In this document: positions 1-5,144 of the stretch, in pieces
Layout of the letters: every line of letters starts with the position of its first letter
Numbering within the stretch: the first letter of the stretch is position 1
Assembly (NCBI GenBank): GCA_031254955.1
Contig: JAIRTK010000333.1
Location: 1-7,861 of the forward strand
Source: Opitutaceae bacterium
GTDB taxonomy: Bacteria; Verrucomicrobiota; Verrucomicrobiia; Opitutales; Opitutaceae
Direction of reading: 5' to 3'
Length of the DNA: 7,861 nt
Program-made: the position numbers and the translations under genes
Notes under the pieces: generated by a model
Told to the model about the DNA's origin: nothing
Database searches by the model: none
Seen by the model: the letters and a program-made list of their open reading frames with translations, nothing else

Positions 1-209
1 TCAACGCCCTCTACGACCAGCCCGTGAACGACTGGCAAAATTACGACGCCCGCATCGACGCCGTGACCACCGACACCCTGCGCGCCTTTGCCCGGACCTA
101 TTTCAAAAAAGCACTCCGCTCGCAACTCATCGTCACGCCTCGCCCTACCCTTAACGGCTTCCATAGTGTGATTTCCATTCGCAAAGGGTATCATACCCAT
201 TCCCAGTGA
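1..209 (+). CDS. M16-family zinc peptidase, C-terminal fragment
   Basis: This is the 3' end of a gene that starts before the window. The reading frame begins at base 3 and ends with TGA at 207-209. The visible residues (ALYDQPVNDWQNYDARIDAV, then TTDTLRAFARTYF and SQLIVTPRP) match the end of an M16 (insulinase/pitrilysin-like) peptidase C-terminal domain: an aromatic-rich segment, an 'AVT...L..FAR.YF' helix and a final 'IV.P' strand. The zinc-binding HxxEH motif would be far upstream and is not seen. M16 proteins cleave peptides in the periplasm or cytoplasm. About 20 further residues follow the usual 'TPRP' end and are unlike the family; they overlap a perfect palindrome at 186-198, so the natural 3' end may have been altered by a repeat. 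A GTG at 24 is internal, not a start. The family call rests on a short fragment and is moderately sure. Confidence 0.7.
   Translation, partial: NALYDQPVNDWQNYDARIDAVTTDTLRAFARTYFKKALRSQLIVTPRPTLNGFHSVISIRKGYHTHSQ
186..198. repeat. 13-bp perfect palindrome at the peptidase 3' end
   Basis: GGGTAT and ATACCC flank a single C. It lies inside the last codons of the peptidase fragment. The 9-mer ATACCCTTT, found here on the minus strand (183-191), also occurs on the plus strand at 4244-4252 and 4309-4317, so it may be part of a dispersed element. A terminator is unlikely because no T-tract follows. Confidence 0.5.
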
Positions 210-235
210 ACAGGACCCTATAGAAGCAGAGCCAT

Positions 236-260
236 GTAGGGGCTTCGCTTGCGAAGCCCG
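236..260 (+). repeat. GTAGGG-headed hairpin element 1
   Basis: After the head GTAGGG, perfect 9-base arms GGGCTTCGC (240-248) and GCGAAGCCC (251-259) flank the loop TT. The same layout (GTAGGG, stem, very short loop, stem, CCG) recurs with other stem sequences elsewhere in the window, which marks it as a REP-like family member. No T-tract follows, so it is not a typical intrinsic terminator. Confidence 0.7.
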
Positions 261-306
261 TTGCTGGTGCACGTCCGTTGCTGGTGCACAGCCGTTGCTG
301 GCGCAC
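258..306 (+). repeat. 17-bp direct repeat, three copies
   Basis: The 15-mer CCGTTGCTGGTGCAC occurs at 258-272 and 275-289, and with one change (GGC for GGT) at 292-306. The period is exactly 17 bp. The array lies directly between two oppositely oriented hairpin elements (236-260 and 318-342), with its first bases overlapping the first hairpin. Confidence 0.85.
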
Positions 307-317
307 GGTTATCAAGC

Positions 318-342
318 CGGGCGTCGCAAGCGACGCCCCTGC
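318..342 (-). repeat. GTAGGG-type hairpin element 2 (head GCAGGG)
   Basis: Arms GGGCGTCGC (319-327) and GCGACGCCC (330-338) flank AA on the plus strand. Read on the minus strand it starts GCAGGGGCGTCGC, matching the head of element 1 with one change, and its stem differs from element 1 at positions that stay paired. Elements 1 and 2 face each other around the 17-bp repeat. Confidence 0.65.
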
Positions 343-388
343 AAAACGAAGTTACGCAAACCGGCGTAGAGCAGGCGCGTAAGCGCCG

Positions 389-414
389 GTAGGGAGGCCT
401 CTCCGAGGCCTCCG
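389..414 (+). repeat. GTAGGG-headed hairpin element 3
   Basis: The head GTAGGG is followed by arms GGAGGCCTC (393-401) and GAGGCCTCC (405-413) around TCC. All 26 bases are repeated exactly, in inverted orientation, at 4163-4188. Confidence 0.75.
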
Positions 415-423
415 CCGGGTGGG

Positions 424-540
424 CAGGATGTTTGGAATTTCATAGGAAAAGTGAAGCATGGTGACGGCGGCCACGCCCAGGCCTCCCTGCCAAGAACGGA
501 TTGCGTTGGGTGGTTCAAAAAGACTCCACCGCGTAACCTC
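424..540 (-). repeat. Dispersed repeat, copy A
   Basis: The segment 481-540 matches 4179-4239 closely by eye, including 22 identical bases in a row (496-517 and 4194-4215; these contain GCGTTGGGTGG). Weaker similarity continues upstream (424-480 versus about 4112-4178): translated on the minus strand, both copies give NHPTQSV followed by GREA. In the orientation of the hairpin head this copy carries a different, degenerate hairpin (GGCC arms at 467-470 and 478-485) at the place where copy B carries hairpin element 3. Outer boundaries are approximate. It is called a repeat rather than a gene because the frame is not preserved beyond the shared part. Confidence 0.6.
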
Positions 541-614
541 AAGTATTCACAAAAACCACGCGCCGCGACAAATCTCGTAACGCCCAACCTCGCGCCAAGC
601 CACGAATTACTTGC

Positions 615-685
615 AGCGACATGGACGCCCCCGCCCAAGTGTCCGGGAGGTTGGATTGAGCGACATGAGCGCCCCCGCCCATGTG
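615..685 (+). repeat. 27-bp direct repeat pair, 44-bp period
   Basis: Bases 615-641 and 659-685 are the same 27-mer with three mismatches; both contain AGCGACATG and CGCCCCCGCCCA. Seventeen bases lie between them. Function unknown. Confidence 0.75.
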
Positions 686-812
686 CTTGGTGAGGTTTGC
701 GGCGCTCCGCACCGTCCACGGGCGGAGCCGCCTGTGCCACTCAACCCTCCCATGCCACCCGCCCCGCGCTGCCTTCGCGCCAACCTCAATTAACAAAGCA
801 GCATGAAATTGA

Positions 813-842
813 TTGAGCAGGCCCCCAAAAAACCGCTTTATT
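813..842 (+). promoter_or_regulatory. Weak sigma-70-like promoter candidate for the permease-kinase pair
   Basis: TTGAGC (813-818) and TTTATT (837-842), separated by 18 bases, each match the consensus at four of six positions. They lie in the most AT-rich part upstream of the permease, about 80 bases before its ATG. No operator was recognised. This is a weak prediction. Confidence 0.25.
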
Positions 843-845
843 GTC

Positions 846-879
846 CTCCTTCGCTTCTCCGTGCCTCCGCGTGAGAACC
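846..879 (+). repeat. CTCCGTG-CTCCGCGTG phrase before the permease
   Basis: CTTCTCCGTG is followed by CCTCCGCGTGAGAA, a near repetition of a 9-10 base word. From memory it resembles the 'tctccgcgcctctgcgtgag' type phrase common in intergenic regions of many bacterial genomes; this was not searched. It could also be leader sequence of the permease transcript. Confidence 0.35.
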
Positions 880-920
880 ATGCTTTTTAACCGCGACCCC
901 ATCAAAAAAAACGCCACCAC

Positions 921-2357
921 ATGACCGCCATCGGCGCCCTTCTTGGCCTCGGCCTCACCATCGCTCTCATCATCCGGCGGCAAAACCCGACCTACAGCCT
1001 CATCCTCGGCGCCCTCGCCGGCGGGCTTTGCGGCGGGCTGGGCCTGGTTGAGACGGTGGACGTGATGGTCGCCGGCGTGAAGGATGTCGTCCCCGCGATT
1101 CTCCGCATCCTCACCGCCGGCGTGCTCTCCGGCGTGCTCGTGAAAACCGGCGCGGCGTTCCGCGTCGCGGACGCGCTCGTGCGAAAACTCGGCCCCCGCA
1201 ACACCCTCGCGGCGCTGGCGCTGGCCACGCTCCTGCTCACGGCCATCGGCGTTTTTATTGATGTCGCCGTCATCACCATCGCGCCCATCGCGCTGGCCGC
1301 CGGGCGCTCGCTGCCGGCGGTCTCGCGCGCCAAGCTGCTGCTCGCCATGATCGGCGGCGGCAAGTGCGGCAACATCATCTCGCCCAACCCAAACACCATC
1401 ATCTCCGCCGAAAACATGGGCGCGCCGCTCCCCTCCGTCATGCTCGCCGGCGTCCTCCCCGCGCTCCTCGGTTTCGCCGCGCTCCTCGTCCTGTTGCGCC
1501 TGATAAAACTGCCCGGCGAAAACGCCGCCGACACCGACACCGGCGCCGACAACAACGTCAGCGCCGACAACACCGCCGCCGACAATAACAACGACAACAA
1601 CAACGCCACCGCCGCCGCCGCTGCCGCCGCCGGCACTGTCACCACCGCCGCTGCCGCTGCCACCACCACCGCCGTCGCCAACAACGCCGCCGCCGCCGCC
1701 ACCGCCACCGCCGTCGCCAACAACGCCGCCGCCACCGACACCGCCGCCCTGCCGCCGCTCTGGGCCAGCCTCGCCGGCCCGGCGCTCGCCATCGCGCTGC
1801 TCGCGCTCCGCCCGCTCTGCGGCATCGTGGTTGACCCGCTCGTCGCGCTGCCCGCCGGCGGCGCCGCCGGCATCCTGTGCATGAGACGCGCGCGCCGCTT
1901 CGGCGTGTCGCTCGCCTTCGGCCTCGAAAAAATGGGCGCGGTCGCGCTGCTGCTCATCGGCACCGGCGCCATCGCCGGCGTCATCAAAAACTCCGTGCTC
2001 GGCGCGTGGATTCTCCACGGCCTCGAAAGCGCGCGCCTCGGCGGCGTGTTCATCGCGCCGGTGTCGGGCGCGCTGATGTCCGCCGCGACCGCCTCCACCA
2101 CGGCGGGCGCGACCGTGGCCTCGTCGTCGTTCGCCCCCATGATACTCGCCGCCGGCGTGAGCGCCGTGTGGGGCGCGGCCATGATCAACGCCGGCGCCAC
2201 CGTGCTCGACCACCTCCCGCACGGCTCCTTTTTCCACGCCAGCGCCGGCGCCATGCAAGTGAACTTGCGCGAACGCCTGCGCCTCATCCCGTGGGAAACC
2301 CTCACCGGCCTCATCCTCGCCACCCTCTCCACCGCCGCCGCCCTCGTCTTCGGTTAA
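921..2357 (+). CDS. GntP-family permease, probable glycerate/sugar-acid importer, with low-complexity insert
   Basis: This 478-residue inner-membrane protein belongs to the GntP family of proton-coupled gluconate and related sugar-acid symporters. Visible signs are many hydrophobic segments, a 'GGGKCGNIISPNPNTI' motif (about 145-160; S154-PNPN) and the C-terminal block TVLDHLPHGSFFH (427-439) followed by 'RLRLIPWE', both typical of the family. The ATG at 921 gives a hydrophobic first helix at once; no clear Shine-Dalgarno site precedes it, only an A-run. Residues 201-276 are a hydrophilic Ala/Asn/Thr/Asp block placed after a membrane segment ending ...LLRLIKL and before the next (PPLWASLAG...), which suggests an enlarged inter-helix loop. 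Without it the protein would be about 402 residues, slightly short for the family. A glycerate kinase gene follows 64 bp later on the same strand, so glycerate is the likeliest substrate; gluconate or another sugar acid is possible. Confidence 0.88.
   Translation: MTAIGALLGLGLTIALIIRRQNPTYSLILGALAGGLCGGLGLVETVDVMVAGVKDVVPAILRILTAGVLSGVLVKTGAAFRVADALVRKLGPRNTLAALALATLLLTAIGVFIDVAVITIAPIALAAGRSLPAVSRAKLLLAMIGGGKCGNIISPNPNTIISAENMGAPLPSVMLAGVLPALLGFAALLVLLRLIKLPGENAADTDTGADNNVSADNTAADNNNDNNNATAAAAAAAGTVTTAAAAATTTAVANNAAAAATATAVANNAAATDTAALPPLWASLAGPALAIALLALRPLCGIVVDPLVALPAGGAAGILCMRRARRFGVSLAFGLEKMGAVALLLIGTGAIAGVIKNSVLGAWILHGLESARLGGVFIAPVSGALMSAATASTTAGATVASSSFAPMILAAGVSAVWGAAMINAGATVLDHLPHGSFFHASAGAMQVNLRERLRLIPWETLTGLILATLSTAAALVFG
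1521..1748 (+). repeat. In-frame low-complexity block in the permease gene
   Basis: About 76 codons are almost all NNC words (GCC, AAC, ACC, GAC), giving Ala, Asn, Thr and Asp. It contains an exact 27-bp direct repeat at 1668-1694 and 1707-1733, which encodes TAVANNAAA. There are no stops or frame changes, and sharply conserved GntP sequence resumes on both sides. Confidence 0.85.
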
Positions 2358-2421
2358 CCCACGCGCGCGCGGAGCGTTTTCCTTCCGCATTCCGGCGCCC
2401 GGCGCCCGGCCCCTTTCTCCC

Positions 2422-3879
2422 ATGAAAAAAATCGTCGTCGCAGTGGATTCGTTCAAAGGCTGCCTCGGTTCGCTTGAAGTCGCCGACGCGATCGAGGCCG
2501 GCATCAAGGCCGTGCATCCGCGCTGCGAGGTGGTCAAGGTGCCCGTGGCCGACGGCGGCGAGGGCACCGTGCAGGCGCTGGTCGGCGCCACCGGCGGACG
2601 GATGCGCGCGCTGACCGTCACCGGCCCGCTCGGACGCCCCGTGCGCGCCGCCTACGGCATCCTCGGCCCCGCCACCGCCAACGTTGCCGTCAACACCACC
2701 GCCGCCACCGCCGCCAACAGCCCCGCCAACGCCGCCTCCGCCAACGCCACCGCTGCCGTTGCCAACGCCCACGCCACCGCCGCCGACATCAACTCCACCG
2801 CCAACATCGCCAACGCCCACGCCGCCACCCCCGACAGCCCTGCCGCCACCGCCAACAGCCTCGCCATCACCGCCAACGCCAACTCCACCGCTGCCGCCGC
2901 CAACGCCAACTCCACTACCGCTGCCAACGCCCACGCCACCGCCGACATCAACGCCGCTGCTGCCAACGCCGCCGCCCACACCGCCGCCGGCACGGCCATC
3001 ATCGAAATGGCCGCCGCCAGCGGCCTGCCGCTCGTGCCGCCCGGCGAGCGGAATCCGATGGAAACCACGACCCGCGGCACAGGCGAATTGATAGCCGACG
3101 CGCTCGCGCGCGGCTGCCGGCGCATCCTCCTCGGCATCGGCGGCAGCGCGACCAACGACGCCGGCGCCGGCATGCTGCAGGCGCTCGGCTACCGGTTTTT
3201 CGACGCCGCCGGCGCCGAACTCGGGCGCGGCGGGAAAATCCTGGAGCGCATCGCGCGCGTGGACGCCGCCGGCGCGAACCCACTCCTGCGCGAGACGGAG
3301 TTTCGCGTCGCGTGCGACGTGGACAATCCCTTCCACGGCCCGCGCGGCGCGGCGCATGTATACGGCCCGCAAAAGGGCGCCGATCCGCAAATGGTCGCCG
3401 CGCTCGACCGCGGGCTTGCGCGGTTCGCCGGCGTGATAAGAGCGCACACCGGTCGCGACATCGCCGCCGCGCCCGGCGCGGGCGCCGCCGGCGGGCTGGG
3501 CGGCGCGCTACTCGCGTTTCTCGACGCGCGCCTCCAGCCCGGCATCGCGCTGGTGCTTGAAACGCTCCGCTTCGACGAACTCCTCGCCGGCGCCAGCCTC
3601 GTCATCACCGGCGAGGGCCGCATGGACGCGCAGACCGCGATGGGCAAAGCCCCGCAGGGCGTCGCCGCGGCGGCGGCCCGGTGCGGCGTGCCGGTGATCG
3701 CCCTGGCGGGCGGCGTCGAGGACGCGGCGGCGATCAACCGCCTCGGCATCGCCGGCGTGTTTTCCATCATGCCGCGCCCGATGTCGTTGCAGGACGCGAT
3801 GGCGCCCGGAACCGCCGCGAAAAACATCCGCGTGCTGGTGACGCAGCTCTTTCAAACCCTCGCAGCCACGCGATCGTAA
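2422..3879 (+). CDS. garK: Glycerate kinase, GarK/GlxK type, with low-complexity insert
   Basis: The 485-residue protein matches the type-1 glycerate kinase family, which uses ATP to make 2-phosphoglycerate from glycerate in the cytoplasm. Family marks in order: KIVVAVDSFKG (about 3-13), VADGGEGT (42-49), VTGPLGRPV, then after the insert AIIEMAAASGLPLVP (192-206), 'NPMETTTRGTG', GIGGSATNDAGAGM (238-251), 'ACDVDNPFHGPRGAA', 'PGAGAAGGLGGALLAF' and ITGEGRMDAQT (395-405). Residues about 84-189 are an Ala/Asn/Thr-rich block. It falls between 'AAYGILG' and 'TAIIEMA', where ordinary members have only a short turn; removing it leaves about 379 residues, close to the usual length near 380. ATG at 2422 starts exactly at the expected N-terminus, without a visible Shine-Dalgarno site. 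Co-transcription with the upstream permease is likely. The symbol is given at family level. Whether the enzyme still folds is not known, but every core motif is intact. Confidence 0.93.
   Translation: MKKIVVAVDSFKGCLGSLEVADAIEAGIKAVHPRCEVVKVPVADGGEGTVQALVGATGGRMRALTVTGPLGRPVRAAYGILGPATANVAVNTTAATAANSPANAASANATAAVANAHATAADINSTANIANAHAATPDSPAATANSLAITANANSTAAAANANSTTAANAHATADINAAAANAAAHTAAGTAIIEMAAASGLPLVPPGERNPMETTTRGTGELIADALARGCRRILLGIGGSATNDAGAGMLQALGYRFFDAAGAELGRGGKILERIARVDAAGANPLLRETEFRVACDVDNPFHGPRGAAHVYGPQKGADPQMVAALDRGLARFAGVIRAHTGRDIAAAPGAGAAGGLGGALLAFLDARLQPGIALVLETLRFDELLAGASLVITGEGRMDAQTAMGKAPQGVAAAAARCGVPVIALAGGVEDAAAINRLGIAGVFSIMPRPMSLQDAMAPGTAAKNIRVLVTQLFQTLAATRS
2671..2988 (+). 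repeat. In-frame low-complexity block in the kinase gene
   Basis: About 106 codons are nearly all NNC (GCC, AAC, ACC, CAC, ATC, AGC, TCC) with a few GCT, GTT and ACT. Sub-repeats are visible: GCCAACGCCCACGCCACC at 2761-2778 and 2923-2940, both followed shortly by GACATCAAC; and a pair 27 bp apart at 2872-2889 and 2899-2916 with one mismatch. The peptide reuses ANAHAT, ADIN and NANST. The irregular units point to expansion by slippage or recombination followed by drift. Confidence 0.88.
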
Positions 3880-3896
3880 TTCCCGCGTGCATTTAA

Positions 3897-4106
3897 ATGG
3901 AGGAAGACGGAGGGGATGGCAGGGAAGAGATGGGGGAGGGAGGGATGGACGGGGATGATGAGGGGAGGGGAAGGAAGGGGGATGAGAAGATGAGAAGATG
4001 AGAAGATGAGAAGATGAGAAGATGCGAGGATGCGAGGAGGGGAGATGGGAGGATGGGAGGATGGGGGATGGGAGATGGGAAGATGAGGAGGACGGGGGAA
4101 GGGAAG
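3897..4106 (+). repeat. Purine-rich tract with (GATGAGAA)5 tandem repeat
   Basis: About 210 bases are almost entirely A and G on the plus strand, apart from spaced T and a few C. The core is five perfect copies of GATGAGAA (3981-4020) and two copies of the variant GATGCGAG (4021-4036), grading into looser GATGGGA units. It begins right after the kinase gene and would form the 3' end of its message if transcription continues. Confidence 0.85.
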
Positions 4107-4111
4107 TGAGC

Positions 4112-4239
4112 ACAAGAGGTCGTGAACCCGTGAAAGTGCTTGGGGTAATCGGAGTGTGCTCGCGGAGGCCTCGGAGAGGCCTCCCTACCAGGGACGGATT
4201 GCGTTGGGTGGTTCACAATACCTCCGGCCGCGTAATCTT
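4112..4239 (-). repeat. Dispersed repeat, copy B
   Basis: This is the second copy of the repeat described at 424-540, in the same orientation. The best part is 4179-4239, with one base more than copy A and about 85-90% identity by eye. It contains a complete GTAGGG-type hairpin (4163-4188), where copy A has a different hairpin. Confidence 0.6.
4163..4188 (-). repeat. GTAGGG-headed hairpin, exact inverted copy of element 3
   Basis: Arms GGAGGCCTC (4164-4172) and GAGGCCTCC (4176-4184) flank GGA, with CCCTAC after them, which is GTAGGG on the minus strand. All 26 bases equal the reverse complement of 389-414. Confidence 0.75.
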
Positions 4240-4344
4240 GGTTATACCCTTTTCGACCCCGTTTGGGACTTGAGCGGTCCCGGTCCAGTTGGATGTGGTA
4301 GTGGTAGTATACCCTTTCCCGCCGAGCTTGTGTCTTCAGGGAAG

Positions 4345-4381
4345 GGCGGTCTCGGGTAGGGCGGTCTTGCCGAGACCGCCG
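4345..4381 (+). repeat. GTAGGG-headed hairpin element 4, with alternative pairing
   Basis: The head GTAGGG starts at 4356; arms GGCGGTCT (4360-4367) and AGACCGCC (4373-4380) flank TGCCG. A preceding partial copy offers a competing perfect 11-bp pairing of GGCGGTCTCGG (4345-4355) with CCGAGACCGCC (4370-4380). Two mutually exclusive hairpins are therefore possible. Confidence 0.65.
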
Positions 4382-4400
4382 ACGTTTGCCGAGGAATGCT

Positions 4401-5060
4401 GCGGCGGTTGTCAGGCATCTCACCTAGCTCGGAACGGCGAAACCACCCTGCACGCCAAGGCCTTTTCGTAGCGCAGGTTTCCAAACCTGCCCGATGGCGC
4501 TCCGCGCCGCCCAAGCCAAGCAGACTTGGAAGTCTGCGCTACGTTAGGGCTGGGCATGCGTCAGAGCGGCGGTTGTCAGGCATCTCGCCTCGCTCGGAAC
4601 GGCGAAATCGCCTTGTCGGCCAAGGCCTTTTCGTAGCGCAGGTTTCCAAACCTGCCCGACGGCGCTCCGCGCCGCCCAAGCCAAGCAGACTTGGAAGTCT
4701 GCGCTACGTTAGGGCTGGGCATGCGTCAGAGCGGCGGTTGTCAGGCTTCTCGTTCCGCTCGGAACGGTAAAACCGCTTTGTCGGACAAGGCCTTTTCGTA
4801 GCGCAGGTTTCCCAACCTGCCCGACGGCGCTCCGCGCCGCCCGAGCCAGGCAGACTTGGAAGTCTGCGCTACGTTAGGGCTGGGCATGCGTCAGAGCGGT
4901 GTTTGTCAGGCATCTCGCCTCGCCCGGAACGGCGAAATCGCCTTGTCGGCCAAGGCCTTTTCGTAGCGCAGGTTTCCCAACCTGCCCGACGGCGCTCCGC
5001 GCCGCCCAAGCCAAGCAGACTTGGAAGTCTGCGCTACGTCAGGGCTGGGCTTGCATCAGA
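4401..5060 (+). repeat. Four tandem copies of a 165-bp repeat
   Basis: Copies span 4401-4565, 4566-4730, 4731-4895 and 4896-5060, each exactly 165 bp with no indels and roughly 92-96% identity by eye. Each copy holds a nested palindrome. The outer arms CGTAGCGCAG and CTGCGCTACG (4467-4476 and 4534-4543 in copy 1) enclose three hairpins: CAGGTTT/AAACCTG, GGCGC/GCGCC and CAGACTT/AAGTCTG. Because 165 is 55 codons, long open frames run through the array. The array ends 84 bp before the ATPase start. It is not CRISPR: there are no alternating unique spacers. Confidence 0.92.
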
Positions 5061-5144
5061 AGAACGAGAACGATTGATGCGAGAGGGCGCTGGCTGGTGG
5101 ATGGTGGCTTGCCGGGGGGATGGCGGAAAGGTAGATTGGCGGGC

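Larger units (their letters stand above)
210..920. other. Gene-free, repeat-filled region between peptidase and permease
   Basis: No convincing gene is seen on either strand. Open frames here (for example minus strand 312-740) are translations of repeats. The region holds, in order: a hairpin (236-260), a 17-bp repeat in three copies (258-306), a second and third hairpin (318-342, 389-414), copy A of a dispersed repeat (about 424-540), a 27-bp direct repeat (615-641 and 659-685), a weak promoter candidate (813-842) and a CTCCGTG/CTCCGCGTG phrase (846-879) just before the permease. No rRNA or tRNA was recognised. Confidence 0.7.
3880..5144. other. Gene-free, repeat-filled region between kinase and ATPase
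   Basis: No convincing gene is seen; open frames here are translations of repeats. Contents in order: ATTTAAAT palindrome (3891-3898), purine-rich tract with an 8-bp tandem repeat (about 3897-4106), dispersed repeat copy B (about 4112-4239) with embedded hairpin (4163-4188), two occurrences of ATACCCTTT (4244-4252, 4309-4317), another hairpin (4345-4381), four tandem 165-bp repeats (4401-5060), and 84 unique bases before the ATPase ATG. No clear Rho-independent terminator follows the kinase; CACGCG (3867-3872) and CGCGTG (3884-3889) could pair across its stop codon but no T-tract follows. Confidence 0.7.

Noticed and set aside
312..740. Minus-strand open frame of 142 codons in the intergenic region
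   Set aside because: It runs through hairpins and dispersed repeats; its recognisable part (NHPTQSV, GREA) is just the translated repeat shared with copy B.
786..2621. Long minus-strand open frame (611 codons) opposite the permease, and similar ones at 992-2332, 2311-3447 and 5034-6926
   Set aside because: They mirror high-GC coding genes and the stop-free trinucleotide blocks. Their products are biased (Gly/Ala/Arg/His-rich) without recognisable domains, while the plus-strand genes match known families end to end.
3867..3889. Terminator after the kinase
   Set aside because: Only a 6-bp pairing overlapping the stop codon, with a long loop and no T-tract.
4396..4770. Plus-strand open frame of 124 codons
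   Set aside because: It translates the 165-bp array, which stays open because 165 is divisible by 3; no family features or start signal.
4401..5060. CRISPR array
   Set aside because: The whole 165-bp unit repeats; there are no short conserved repeats alternating with unique spacers and no cas genes.
4899..5144. Upstream GTG as the true ATPase start
   Set aside because: The extra 82 codons are mainly repeat DNA, and the ATG at 5145 begins a sensible N-terminal domain. The extension is kept only as a finding.
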